NCBI RefSeq assembly: GCF_008831285.2
Contig: NC_045142.1
Coordinates: forward strand, 7,416,713-7,480,712
DNA length: 64,000 nt
Direction: 5' to 3'
Source of the DNA: Nymphaea colorata
Lineage: Eukaryota > Streptophyta > Magnoliopsida > Nymphaeales > Nymphaeaceae
Shown: one piece after another, positions 11,662 through 23,075 of the stretch
Layout of the letters: every line of letters begins with the position of its first letter
How positions within the stretch are numbered: position 1 is the first letter of the stretch
Notes under the pieces: model-generated
Seen by the model: only the letters and a program-made list of their open reading frames with translations
Databases searched by the model: none
Told to the model about the DNA's origin: nothing
Position numbers and translations under genes: made by a program

Positions 11662-14600
11662 ATAAGCATTGAACTAGCCTTCATTTGCATTATTTCTGCT
11701 ATAATGCAGCAACAGGTAGCTTATAATACTGCCTTGCTTATGTTTTTCAGCTTGTGATGCAAATTGTGTTTATGTTTTGAATTCCTTAACAGTAAAAAGG
11801 TTTACTGTCTTCAGCCTTGGTTTCAGCCTTTGGGGATACTATCAGCAAGTCATATCTATTTACAGACTTGTCCCAGTCCATTTCCCACGGAGAGGATCTA
11901 ACTGTTGCCTGTCTTCTGTCAGCCTCAAGAAAGTAGAGAAAGAATACTTGGCAAGATACACCTTGGATCCCAATTGGGCAACCAGCCGGTGGCAAACCCC
12001 TTATTAGTACAATTTACACACAAGAACCCCTACTCTCATTACAAGAAACAATAGACAGATAAAATATTCAAACTGCATGCAGTAAAATGTTAATCATTGT
12101 CATACCCAGATTCAAAGCACCACAACGTTTCATATGAAAGTTCAACACACCTGTCCGCACACCATTTGTCTCAACCAAGAATCTGGAGTTGCCAAGATTG
12201 CTTAATTATTTACCTCTAGCCAAGAATCAGCTAATTTTGCTTCCAAACCGAGTTATGGCCCTAGGAGGAATTGGACTGTCATAATAGCTGAACCTGGACC
12301 ACTGCCACTACAGCCAAGAACACTTGCAAACCACCCTAAGCACGAGGATAGTCTTGGCAAGAATCTTGTAAGTTGTAACTCATACTGAGTTTTCAGGCTG
12401 GGGTGCATGTCCAATCGAGATTCTTTAAATGTGCTTAAGACCTACGTCACAGACTCACATGAGTGCAGGGTGCCAGTGCCGGTGCAGGTACAGATGCAGG
12501 TGCCAGTGCCGGTGCAGGTACAGATGCAGGTGCCAGTGCGGCACATCCTAAGAAATTTGGGTGCAGGGGTATGGCGATGGTGTAATATATATATATATAT
12601 ATAGTTGTTTCTTAGCTTAACGTGTCCTTTTTTATATATATGGTTGTTTCTTAGCTTAACATGTCCTTTTTTATTTTGTAAACAAAGAAAGATAGGAAGA
12701 AAGAGAAGAAAAAAACAATAGAAAAACTTTTGAACATAAATAGGAGAGGATGCAGTTGGGGTGTGTATCAAAGCTGCACCAGCACCTATGTCGTGCCAAC
12801 AGGCGTGCTGCCCTTTTTTGAAGAATCCTTGTGACATAGCTTAAGACCTCTCTTCCTCATTTTCTTCTCAAGTGCTGGGCTGATCATTAGGGCATGATTT
12901 TTATCATGGTGATCTGTTCTACGACTCCCAATCCATACTGAGTTTTCTACCGCAACAGCTACAACCAAATGTTTGAGCCAAGTCACCATGGATGCTATGA
13001 GGCTAAGAGGGCTCACTCAACTCAAAAGTCTCTTTTCAATCCATCCAAACAAAGGAGGAAAACCCAACCAAATTTAGCACTGGCAGCAATCAAGCACATG
13101 GACAGTACGCCACCATGTGCCTAAAACATCAAACCTGCTACCGATTGAATAAGGCTCTTGAAGAGACCGATGCCACTATGTGGCCTTCACCCCATGTCAT
13201 AGATATTGTGATATTTACGAGAACAACAAGTAAAATGGAAATATCAAGAAAATCTCACAAAAATTTTTAAATCTAAATTAATATTTCACGATTTTCTTAC
13301 AATTTTTTCACGATTTTTTGATGATGTTACTTCTTTATTAGTTTATCATTTATTTATTTATTTTCTAATTTTTAGGACGTTTTATTTTTTAAAATTTGCC
13401 AAGATTTTTCCCAAAATTTTCTCGAGAAAAACTTCACCTAAATGTACTTGAGAAAAACCCTTGCTGATATTTTCCCGAGAATGATATTTGTGATGATGGC
13501 CAGCTAAACCAGCAGCTAGAGCTATAAAAAAAAGGTAACATATAGTTGTACATTGCATTCGGAGTTTCATTGTATAAGGACGTCCCTTTCCACAACCTAA
13601 GTCTTCCTCTATTCACTACAATTTCCCTTCTCTTCTTACTCTCATTCTCTCCCGCAATCTTGATGCCACCATCTTGCCACGAAGACCATTTCTCTATCTT
13701 GCATGGTCGAGCTTCAGCTCCCATTATCATCCACAGTTGCCTTCAACCCCATCTGCTAGTGCAGCTCTTGTGCCTTCAGCTCGAGCGCAAGACACCTACT
13801 GCTCCACCTTTGAGAGACCATTCCCCTCTCTCAGGTATTGAAACTTCTCTGGTCTATCGTGTCAGATCATTCCTTGGCTGCTGAAATATTCATGGTTACC
13901 ACCCTGTCACCAAGACTTCTACCCCCCAAACCCTTGGTCATTGTCACTGTTTTGCATGATGAGAAAGAGAGAAACCAAAATCTTCATTAGCCCATAGTCC
14001 CATATTAATGAGGATTAGGGTCGGCCCAACAAAATTACAAGACAATTCTATAAAAGAAATAAAATAATAAAGAAAGCATCTTACAACTTCCAAGAACTAC
14101 TAAAGACCTCAACACAACAAGGAAATAACGCTTAATACTGCCTCTCAAGTGGGGCTGCTGGAGCACAGATGTCAATCATGCTCAACTAGTACACCATCTA
14201 GTAAAATCAGTAATAGGAAGTGACTTTCTAAAGACATCTGCCACTTGATCTTCTGAAGATACGTGAACTGTGGATATTGCTCTTGCATGCACCATGTCGA
14301 AAATGTAGTGACAGACTACTTCAATGTCTTTGGTTCTCTCATGAAATATTGGGTTGTTGACAATATAGGGTGCCGCCTTATGGTCACATCTCATCTTCAT
14401 CGGAAGATTAACTTGAACACCTAGACGTATAAGCATGGACTTTATCCATGCCATTTCTGCAGCAGTCTAGTATTAGCTTTATACTCTAACTTAACACTAG
14501 ATTTAGCAACCACTGCTTGCTTCTTACTCCTCTAAGAGACCAAGTTCCCCCCAACAAATACGCAAAATCCAGTTGTTGACTTCCTATCATCCATTGATCT

Positions 14601-17600
14601 CACATTATGTACATCAGCATAAGTCTTTGTATTCAATAATGCTCTCTTTTTAAATAATAGTCCTTCTCTAGGAGAGGGCTAAGGATATTTGAGAACCATC
14701 ATGGCTGCATTCCTATGTACTTTGGTCGGCTTGCCCATAAACTGACTCAATTTTCCAATCACATAGAGGGGTTTTCTAATCAACTATTCATATGACTTGC
14801 TATCCATAGATTCAGACTAATCATCATGGAGATGCAATATAGGATTTATACGAATGGTAGTTTTTTTAGCACCCAGCATACCAATTTCCTGTAGTAAATG
14901 TGATGCATACTTTTTCTGTGAAAGAACCACGCTTTCTTTGTTTCTAACAACTTCAATCCCCAGAAAGTCTCTAAGAAGTCCAACGTCTTTGGTCACAAAG
15001 CGTTTCTGTAGATAAGCCTTAGTATTTGAGAACTCTTGTTCATTGTCCCCTGTTCAATGACACCTTACCTGCAAGTTTCCACTGGCTGCCTTGGCACCAA
15101 CTCCATTCAATCAGTTTCTTCATGGGCTCCCCAGTCTCACCTAGCATTCTTCCTTACCCAAATGCTTCCTCAATGGTCTACACTACTGTGTAAACCTTGT
15201 AAATCATATTCTCATTCTGAGCTTCCAAACCCAGCCACCTTTCATGGAAACCAGTTGACCACCAACTCCCTCAACCCTCATCTCCTACCTAAGGATGTTC
15301 AATGAATCAAGCAAACTCAAGCTCAACTTATTTAATAAAATGAGTTGAGTTCGAGTTAAAAAATACACTCAAGTAAATGACTTGAGTTTGAGCTGGGCGA
15401 GTTCGGCTTGTGTAAATTTGAGTACGCTCGTGAAGAGTATGTAAAAGATGATTCACGACATCATCATAACAAATACACTGCTCCCTTAGCTTTCTCCCCT
15501 TGCTAGCAACGTCCACAAGTTCAAACCATGTCTTTTCTAGCTCATGTTAGAAATTAATTCTTTTAATAATGGCTCCACTAAGCTCCAGCCAAAGTCTCGG
15601 CTCGAGCTTAGCATAACCAAATCGAGCTGAGTTCGAGCCTCCTTGAGATCAAGCTGAATGGAGCCCAAGCTAGTCCACTCGAGCTCAAGTAGCCCACTCA
15701 AGCTCGAGCTGAGTTCGAGCTTAGCCTTTTGAAAGTCAAGCTGAGTTCAAGTTGGCTCAGCTCAGATCAAACATGGCTTGTATACATCCCTACTGCCATC
15801 TTGCCTGATATGCTTCGTAGCTCCATCTTTCACTTGCCTCTATCTCATTTTCAAACAATCTTGGAGTCGTGGTCTTCCCAAGAAAACCATTGCTCTACCT
15901 CGCCCAAATGTGCTTCCAACTCCTACAGTTGCCTTCATTCCCCTTCCCTTGGCCCTCATAACCTCTCTAGCATTCCTGCACCAGATTTCCCTTGGCCACT
16001 ACAATATTCTTGGCCACCACCCTAACACCAAGGTTCTTAGATCTCAATCCCTTGGTTGTTGTCAGGCACCAAAAATAAGTGCAGCAGAAGCATTGCCACA
16101 TCTAGTCCCCAACCAAGCTAGTTATGCCTTACCAACCTAAAGGGTTGCCTTGGCACCAACTCCATCCGATGAACTTTACGATCAACTCCCTAGTGGCAGC
16201 ATCATTCTTGCCAGCCTAAATAATTCCCCACAACTTACACTACTGCTTAAAACCCATTAATCATCTTCATTGTTGAAGTTTCCCATTCCAGACACCTTTC
16301 TCGGCAACAGGTTTAACACCAGCCACATCAATCTTCATCTCCCACCTTGCATACTCTTCCCCACATATTTGTCTTCCTTTGGACTCTATAACTTAAAATG
16401 AGGCGATCTGCAACCTTTACTGCATCTAGTCATTTAGAGAAAGAAGAACCAGTATCGCCTTCTTGATTTGTTTCCATAAAGGTTGAGGTAATATTCAAAT
16501 TCAAGAGGCTCAAAATGCTATCACTAGTTTTTTCATTTTATTTTATATGTACCACAAGGCTTCGTGAGAATATCTTCAAGAAGAGAAGTGAAGATAAAAG
16601 CAATGGCCTTAAGAATGTGAAATGCTAGGAACTCCAAAAGAACCAAAAGACATGGTAATGCAATATGTACTAAAATGTGTACTGGATTCCATATTAGAAA
16701 GCTGCAGAATTTGGCACAAGCCTGCTGATCAAATGAAGTACAGAAGATGTGCCACAACATGCACCTAAGAACCAGGAAGTTCCATAACGTAAACCCGAGA
16801 ACTGTAATAAGGAGTGATCGATTAAAAGTTCGGAAACCGACATTTTCACTGAAGCAACTAAGTTCAGTTGCTTTCTCTCAGCACGTGGCATGGCATGCAA
16901 GTTGCGTCAAGGAGTCGGTATTATCTTTCTGGCTATAATATCACTTAACATGGACATGTTATAGACCTAAGATCCAATTTGAAAAACCTCCCACAAATGA
17001 TCATACCGCTTACTGAGAAAGGACAGCAACGCACAATCACACATGCTACTAACTTCACATTTTTTATGTCACATCCAAATTTCAGGTCATGATCATTAAA
17101 GAGAAACATTGATACAGAGCAAAATCCACTGGATCATAGTCATTCCAATCAATTTCTCCTTCCTTTCAAAAATTATTGCAAATTAACCAAGACATGTACT
17201 GAAAACTATATTTCAATGTAAAAAAAGTAAAAGAGGATAGGAACTGCGGAGTGAACCTTGCACAGGAATGAACACTAGCCCGCTACCAAGTTTAAAATCG
17301 ACAGACGGATTATACTTCTGCAACAAATCAGCAGTGACGTTGTACTGACTACTAAGGCCAGATACGTTGTCTCCCGCTGTCAGAGGGTAAGTCAAGAACA
17401 ACCCGTAATTGGGTGAAACTTCAGCGTTGCCACAGCTACAATTGATCGTCACATTAAGGCTCCCGGTGTCTGGAATGCGTGTCTCTGGGTATGAATTCGT
17501 AGCCTGCAGCCACGCACTGGAGGTCAGATTAGAATAATGATCCGATATCTTTTCATACGTATCCCCTGACTGAATGGCGTAAACAAAGTTGTGGCCCAAG

Positions 17601-17872
17601 AAGTTGCCATTTATACAGTCGCAGGAGAAGGGGATCTTCAGTAAGCTTCCTGTGTCTATAAAATTAGCATTAGGCAATCCACTATACTGCTGGACATCGG
17701 CAGTGGTAACAGGTCGGAAGAATTTCACGATGTTGTCGACAGTGTCGTTCTCCTTCACCCGATAAGCACCGTAAGCGAGGGTGCAACCGCCGGTGCACAG
17801 CGATCGAGCCGCACCGATGCGAGAAAGAAGCAAAACCCATAATGCCCATTTAAGAATTTCCCTCCTGGACAT
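4658..17872 (-). CDS. CERK1: LysM receptor-like kinase, CERK1/LYK type (copy A), 3' exons outside window
   Basis: A plasma-membrane receptor for chitin-type oligosaccharides. Exon 1 (17257-17872, 616 nt) encodes a signal peptide of about 24 residues and three LysM domains (about 30-75, 93-145 and 155-203) with CxC motifs CDC and CSC. Exon 2 (10055-10088) encodes the short linker [10 protein letters not shown]. Exon 3 (about 7028-7192) encodes the membrane helix ([20 protein letters not shown]), then a basic KRRKQK stop-transfer segment. Exon 4 (4658-4836) encodes [16 protein letters not shown] and the glycine-rich loop [16 protein letters not shown], the CERK1/NFR1 clade signature. The remaining kinase exons must lie left of the window, past a copia insertion. 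Exons 1-2 and 3-4 join in phase; 2-3 do not as read. Exon 1 has a close duplicate at 19727-20342. Clade is confident, the exact orthologue is not. Confidence 0.85.
4837..7027. other. Intron 3 of LysM receptor gene A
   Basis: AT-rich, with no coding exon seen. The stretch from about 5690 to 6000 (TGTTAAAATGTGTATAAGG onward, ending in a pyrimidine-rich block) has the look of a solo LTR or similar repeat, but I found no target duplication. Confidence 0.4.
7397..8145. repeat. Intron segment duplicated at about 24971-25690
   Basis: This stretch of intron 2 of the receptor gene matches 24971-25690 almost base for base over about 730 bp with small indels. Shared words include CCATTCTTTCATCCCAT, TCTGAATTTACA and AACAACAGGGGACAAAAACA. 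No product is recognised in either copy. It may be a small transposon or a remnant of a further tandem copy of the receptor gene. Confidence 0.8.
8725..8799. repeat. Three successive CCTTTT/AAAAGG hairpins
   Basis: Near-palindromes at 8725-8743, 8751-8775 and 8783-8799 all centre on CCTTTT-N-AAAAGG. The last, GTCCTTTTCAAAAGGAC, is perfect around a single central base. They follow a short CT run. Origin unknown. Confidence 0.6.
9000..9300. repeat. AT-rich dispersed repeat, possible MITE
   Basis: The left part (TTTCTCAGGAATAATACGAC) resembles the left end of the MITE at 43011-43275 (TTCTCGGGTATAATACGAC). A poly-A/T core follows. Ends are not defined. Confidence 0.35.
9536..9568. repeat. GA microsatellite
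   Basis: About 16 GA units with one C interruption, inside intron 2 of the LysM receptor gene. Confidence 0.85.
10480..11486 (+). pseudogene. Degenerate copia pol relic
   Basis: The plus strand still reads the reverse transcriptase core as [14 protein letters not shown] (family norm YVDD), then a Y-RQL-SLTYL-type stretch, [11 protein letters not shown], and the late RNase H motif resembling HF-ERTKHIEIDCH. Many stops and frameshifts break it. A purine run TTTGAGGGGG at 11476-11485 looks like the polypurine tract, and a 3' LTR could begin at TGTTAAG (11487). It lies inside intron 1 of the receptor gene, opposite in orientation to it. Confidence 0.7.
11632..11660. repeat. TG microsatellite
   Basis: About 14 TG units, within the putative LTR of the copia relic. 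Confidence 0.85.
12467..12680. repeat. Minisatellite cluster with TA run
   Basis: Two full and one partial copy of a 30-bp unit (GTGCCGGTGCAGGTACAGAT plus GCAGGTGCCA) at about 12471-12540. A TA run follows at 12585-12602, then two 38-40-bp units containing GTTGTTTCTTAGCTTAAC at about 12604-12680. Open frames over it are by-products of the repeats. Confidence 0.75.
14150..15005 (-). pseudogene. Degenerate copia reverse transcriptase/RNase H relic
   Basis: On the minus strand from about 15000 to 14170 I can follow [32 protein letters not shown], then [31 protein letters not shown] and the RNase H tail with [22 protein letters not shown] and [11 protein letters not shown]. Several stops and frameshifts are present and the 5' half is absent. 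It lies in intron 1 of the receptor gene, in the same orientation as it. Confidence 0.8.
15078..16380. repeat. Duplicated segment of unknown origin flanking a GAGCTCGAG-type repeat
   Basis: Stretches 15078-15297 and 16143-16380 are similar (both open TTGGCACCAACTCCAT and share CACTACTG and CTCATCTCC/CTTCATCTCCCACC). Between them, about 15300-15780, lies a low-complexity tract of degenerate GAGCT/TCGAGCT words. A further block near 13650-13930 resembles 15790-16060. I recognise no product. Confidence 0.5.
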
Positions 17873-18139
17873 CTTCTGAAACGAGGAATTCAGTGGAGCG
17901 CGACCAGAGAAAGCTTATACGAGCCCCCAGATGAAGCCGTGGGGATCAAAGAAAAATCAAAACGTCGGATACCAATGTGGGCATTTCCATCACGGGGGCC
18001 GTAAGGAACTCATAGATACGCCCGAGTGTGGAGGAGAATCGGAGACGCAATCACCACGAACAGGAGAGAGAGAGAGGGAGAGAGAGAGTATAGCCCACCA
18101 GAAAGGCGAGTCGAAGAGAGTCTCTTTTCAAGGGCGATA

Positions 18140-18145
18140 AGTCAA
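18140..18145 (-). promoter_or_regulatory. Single W-box upstream of LysM copy A
   Basis: The minus strand reads TTGACT about 268 bp upstream of the copy A start, at the position matching the paired site of copy B. Only one half is present here. Confidence 0.3.
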
Positions 18146-19726
18146 CACAAAGACTTCAGATAGGGAGCGACTTTTACTGCGGGCGAAAGTCTCTGGAAGG
18201 GTGGGCCGCAGCTCTGGAAGAAAGATTTGTTCGGCTTACATGGGCCACACACGTGCTCCGCTTGGGCGGCAGCGTCGCGCGGGTCCGGAGAGGGAACTCG
18301 GGGAAACTCAATGGGACCCGCGAAATTTCAGTTTTCATGTTATCCCTGATAAGAAGTTGATCAAACCGAGACGGCTACCTTTGCTTCGGGGCGTTTGAGG
18401 ACTTGATTTGATGTGGCATGCTTGGCAAAAGATTTATTATAAAGCCCATAGTTTATCAAACTAAGGTGAAATTCAAGAACATAATTGAAATTCTTATTTT
18501 ACCTTTTAAAAGTGAGGGAATGTTTAATTTAAGATTAGAAGGAGAAAAAAGATAAGAAGAAAAAAGAAAAGACAACGACTGGTATCATCCAGCCAATTTA
18601 CATCATATAGCTTCAATTAAAATTGTATTATTTTAACTATCTTTTAGCTACATTGTTGTATATATAGTTGGATGCATGTATGGTAAATCACCATTACCAT
18701 ATTTGTTAACTTATTGTCATGCACGCATAAATTGCATTGCTTGTCTTTATTTTTACATTAATAAATAGCTACTATCGGCTTAGGTGAATGTTTAATCGCT
18801 TTATTTATTTTTGTTATTTCACTAGATCATTGTCTACATAGTTCGACGTATGGATATTAAATCGCCACCATTATAAATGCTGATTTGCTTCATATTGGTA
18901 GCACACGATATCTATTTCTTGAATTTTAAATGCATGGTTGATAGGTCTTGTACTGTTAACCGTTGTTCAATTGCTACATGCACTTCTCATCAATCAATTT
19001 GAATGTTTTTTCATCCATTCAGTCTTCAGATAGTTTCATTTTGTATTTACATGCAGTACAAACCACTTTGTATGACTGATATCTTATTCATTATAGTGGC
19101 ACCAATATCATCACCTGCTCTTCCCCACAAAGAGCCCACAAAGAGAGTTGAAGAAGTTCACCTCCTTTAATTGCTTTTGCCCCACTCTATTCTATCATTT
19201 CCGATTTATCCCTCCCATTTAGTTCAAGGAGTGCTAGTTCATCTCATATGAAATGATAATTTGGTTAAATATATACTCTCTTATGTTGATATCTCCTTAT
19301 TGAAGATAGAACCCTTCTCCCATACTTGGTCCATAACATAAACCTGAGAACTGTAATAAGGAGTGATAATTTAAGAGTGTTGTGGAGACGGACACAGAAG
19401 CAGTTCTATACTCAGTTCTTTCTTGCAGGACATGAGTATTGCAGTTGCTTCAACGAGCACTCTGCATTATCTATGTTCTGGTTATCTATTACAACACAGA
19501 CAATTTATAACATAAGCTCCAACTTCAGAAACCTCCCAAAAAATGATCATACTACTTGGCCTGATCATTAAAGAGAAGAACAGCAAAATCCACTGAATCA
19601 TGGTTAATTCTAATCAATTTGCCCTAACTTCGAGAAACTAAATTAAAATGAACCAAGACATGAACTGACAGAAAGCGACATGTGAATGTAAAAGAAGTGA
19701 ACAGGGATAGTGATTCTGGAATGAAC

Positions 19727-20342
19727 CTTTCACAGGAATGAACACAAGGCCGCTCCCAAGTTTATCGGCGTTCGGATTATACTTCTGCAACAAGTCACGA
19801 GAGACGTTGTATCGACTACTAAGGCCTGATATATTATCCCCCGCCTTCAGAGGGTAAGTCAAGAACAACCCGTAATCGAGCAAAACTTCAGGGTTCCCAC
19901 AGCTACAATTGATCGCCACATTGAGGTTCCCCTTGTCTGAAATTTGTGTGGGTAGGACTGAAGTCGTAGCCTGAAGCCACGCAGGAGAGGTCAGATTAGA
20001 ATAATACTTCGCAATCTTTTCATACGTATCCCCCGACTGAACGGCGTAAAGAAAGTTGTGGCCCAAGAAGCTGCCATTTATACACTCGCAGGAGAAGGGG
20101 ATCATCAATGAGCTTCCTTTGTCTATAAAATTAGGATCAGACAATCCACTAGATTGCTGGACATCGGTTCTCTTTACACCTGGGGAGAAGAGGTTCAGGA
20201 TGTTGTCGAGAGTGTCGTTCTCCTTCACCAGATAAGAGCCGTAAGCGAGGGGGCAACCGCCGGTGCACTGCGATCGAGCTGTGCCCATGCAATAAAGGAG
20301 CAAAACCCATGACGCGCATCCAAGAATTTCTTTCCTGCACAT
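19727..20342 (-). CDS. Second LysM ectodomain exon of CERK1/LYK type (copy B)
   Basis: This exon has exactly the length (616 nt), start context (QKM) and donor (AAAG|GTTCAT, phase 1) of the copy A exon. It encodes a signal peptide and three LysM domains with CEC and CSC motifs. The two proteins are alike over their whole length, roughly three quarters identical by eye, with small compensating indels. An in-frame ATG-free extension reaches 20435, but the homologous start is 20342. Between it and copy A (17873-19726) there is no linker, membrane or kinase exon. It is therefore either an alternative first exon spliced to the shared downstream exons, or an orphan duplicate. The reading frame is intact and its donor fits exon 2 in phase. 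Confidence 0.85.
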
Positions 20343-20590
20343 CTTCTGAGGCGAGGCATTCGGTGGAGCGCGATCGCAGAAAGCTTTATGCGAGCCCTGA
20401 GACGAAGTTGTGGGTATCAAAGAAGAATCAAACACGGGATACCCATGTGGGAATTGGCCGTCATAAGCTCAGAGATCCGCCTGTAAGGAGACCTGGAGAA
20501 GAAAATCACCAAGAACAGGGGAAAGGAGAGAGAAAGAGAGAGAGTAGTCCACCAGAAAGACGAGTTGAAGAGAAAAAGTTCCTGTGTGGG

Positions 20591-20604
20591 GTTGACGAGT
20601 CAAC
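20591..20604. promoter_or_regulatory. Inverted W-box pair upstream of LysM copy B
   Basis: GTTGACGAGTCAAC is a perfect inverted repeat with a 2-bp spacer, about 250 bp upstream of the copy B start. The minus strand reads TTGACT, the WRKY-binding W-box core plus T; the plus strand has the TTGAC core. WRKY control of a defence receptor is plausible but inferred. Confidence 0.4.
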
Positions 20605-20939
20605 GTAAAGAGTTGTCAGATGCATGCGCCGCGTGAGGAAAACCTCAACCTCGGGCGACGCCAATCTTACCTGCCCATCCGGCCATTGCGGCACAAGTGG
20701 AGCGCCTGCCATGTTTACATGCATGGTAGGTAAGTTGGAGTTCTATCAAGGGGATGGAACGTTTTTGTATTGTTTAATTTATTGTTCAGTTGCCACAGGC
20801 TTTTCTCATAATGCTTTCGCATTCCTTAAATTGCTTCATTTTGTATTTACATGTATCGTAAGTCGCTCCATATGATGGATATATATCTTGCTCATTAGAG
20901 CAGTACCTGTATCGTATGGTAGCAATAACGAATTTTTTT

Positions 20940-21743
20940 ACCAGTGAATAAACTGAAACTCAATCACTAAAAGGTTATAATAATCAGTAGACATCTACAT
21001 GAATAATGCACTTGGAGGCAAACTTGCACATGAAAATATTTTGGTCGATGACATACTTAAGGGACAGTTTTGGCAATGAAAACAGTCTGCTACTGTTTTA
21101 TGCCATGTCTTAAAAAAATAGCCCAAATTTATAAACTTATCGTAACAAGTGTTCAACGGAATCTACTCCTTGTTTAAGGGTAGATTCGTGTGCAGGCACT
21201 AAAAATTTGGTTGACTTATATTCTCATAGAGGGAATATAGTTTAATAATAAGGCCAATGCATAAAATTTTTACAATGATGATGCTCTTAAACTTGGCCAT
21301 GAAACAAAAATGTGCATGATGTAAATGATGAGAGAGACATGTTTGTTACAAGCAAAAATTTAAGAAGCGAATTGGAAGCCCAGTAATTTATAAAGCTGAT
21401 TCAAGATGCAGTTGCCAAACAAAAATGGTGTTATGAAAACTTCCAAATGTGAAATATATTGTATTTAACTTCTTATGTGATAAACATCGCTAGTGAATTT
21501 TGTACCTCTACTTTTATTCCCTTTTTTGTTACTGCTTGGATGAGTTTTTCTCTTTATCAGCAGACCCTGATATGCCACCTGAACTCCAAAGCAATTCTGC
21601 TCATCGGCAGATCTGCCACCCCACTTCATTAACCTGAGTTCAACCCATTCACCGGTTTTTGCTACTCTACAATCCTTCCCCTCTCTTTCTAGATCACTTA
21701 CCAATTTAACCGCATGCCCCCTGACCACACCTCAAAATTTAAG

Positions 21744-21784
<41 letters not shown>

Positions 21785-22620
21785 AATTTGAAAAAAAAAA
21801 TATTTGTCTTATATAAAAATTTTGAAAAATGATATTTCAGCCCGTATCAAAATTTAGAAACTTTAATTCGGTCCTCTTCATAAAAAAATTTCTAGCTCCA
21901 CCCACCTCTCGTTCTCCTTATCAAATAAGGGTTCTCTAAAACACCGTCGGGTTCTCTGTATAGTTTTCAATAAGATGAGTATTCTCCTTGCATCATGAGC
22001 ACCATCTAATGCAACCCTCATGTATCAATTCTTTCTTCTGAAAAACACCTTTGCCCACCTCTATCTCTACAATTGGCTTTAGCTTAAAGCACAATGGCAC
22101 ATCGGAGACATAGTATGGCAAATCTCGGATGCAGAAGGAAGCTAGTTGGAACAACAGCAAGAAGGAAACTGTCATTCCATCCCTTAGCAAAAGAATAAAA
22201 TCCCTAGGTTCCTCAAAGTATGAGGGTAGACCTATGAGTTTGATCCATAGAGGGACTTCCATCTAGTCTTTGATTCGCATACTGGGCGTACTGTGTGCAA
22301 TAATAAAGAAGGGAAGTGTATTTTGGTAATTTATTATAAATATTTTTTATAGTGATTTTTTTATATTTTAATTATGTCTTTACAAAAAGTTTTCTTTTTC
22401 AATATGAAATAAAGGTATTTTAGTCATTAACCAACCTCGTTTGTCCCATGAATTAGCTACTAGAAAGTTCCTCTAATATCCAGGTACCTTTGTGGAAGAT
22501 GACTTGCACTTCTTCTTCATTCTCCACAAGAACTAAGAAGATTCCCCACCCATGAAGGAGAACTTGGGGTCCCACTACTACACCAGTGATTACGCAATCC
22601 CTACGCTGCTAAACCTACAT
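20940..22620 (-). pseudogene. Probable LINE ORF1 (DUF4283-like) debris
   Basis: On the minus strand near 22610-22480 reads GWGIFLVLVENEEEVQVIF and KGTW, and at 22262-21993 VPLWIKLIGLPS. That order fits the DUF4283 domain of plant LINE ORF1 proteins. A further frame at 21728-21465 contains WVELRLMKWGG. A gap of about 170 bp of unrelated AT-rich sequence and frame breaks interrupt it. A (TA)n tract lies at about 21748-21782. The assignment rests on motif shape only; 20940-21460 shows nothing recognisable. Confidence 0.4.
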
Positions 22621-22833
22621 TGAGACTCTATCGCTGAGCATCCCCAACAAAAGTACTGGATTGTTATTAACTTAGAGGGTTTTTTTCAGGTATGTAGTCA
22701 CCATCTTGGCATTCCATCAACCATCATTGCCTAAAAACATTCATCCGAAACCTCTTCCAAATAACCCCAATCTATCTAGTTTCTGATCAGGACATACTAG
22801 TTGGTGTCTTCCCTGGTTGGTTCCGATCATATG

Positions 22834-23075
22834 TAGAGGTGGGAGCAGGCCGGGCCTTCGGTGGGGTCCGGGCCAGGTAATATTAAAAAATATTTTTTAT
22901 CACTTTTAAATTTAATAATATATATTTTATTATTTAAAATATAATTTTTATTAAAAATTTATTTTATAATTTAATTTTTTTTTAATGTAACCAGCCTAGA
23001 CCCGATACCAAAATATCAAGCCCGAGTTTCGAGCCCGCCAGACCGACCCGACCCCGGCCCGACCCGATACTCCTA
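22834..23075. mobile_element. hAT-like MITE, copy 1, with 8-bp target duplication
   Basis: The 242-bp element begins TAGAGGTGGG and ends ATACTCCTA. Its ends are GC-rich (GGCCGGGCC and GGCCCGACCCG words) and its core is nearly pure A and T. It is flanked by ATCATATG on both sides (22826-22833 and 23076-23083). An 8-bp duplication and TAG..CTA ends fit the hAT superfamily. It has no coding capacity. Confidence 0.75.

Larger units (their letters stand above)
16784..20920 (-). repeat. Tandem duplication carrying LysM exon 1
   Basis: Two head-to-tail units: about 16784-19110 (copy A) and about 19332-20920 (copy B). Homology begins in the downstream intron (matching AACTGTAATAAGGAGTGAT near 16800 and 19350), covers the exon, the GA-rich 5' region, and upstream sequence near 18970-19090 and 20760-20880 (shared TTCATTTTGTATTTACATG). 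Copy A has about 500 bp more upstream sequence. Thus exon, intron flank and promoter were all copied together. Confidence 0.8.

Noticed and set aside
12407-12837. Frames with [10 protein letters not shown] or CTCTGTG repeats
   Set aside because: Direct translation of a 30-bp minisatellite.
19638-20435. Copy B as a secreted, kinase-less LysM protein ending in the intron
   Set aside because: The read-through tail past the conserved donor has no conservation with copy A's intron; kept only as a weak alternative.
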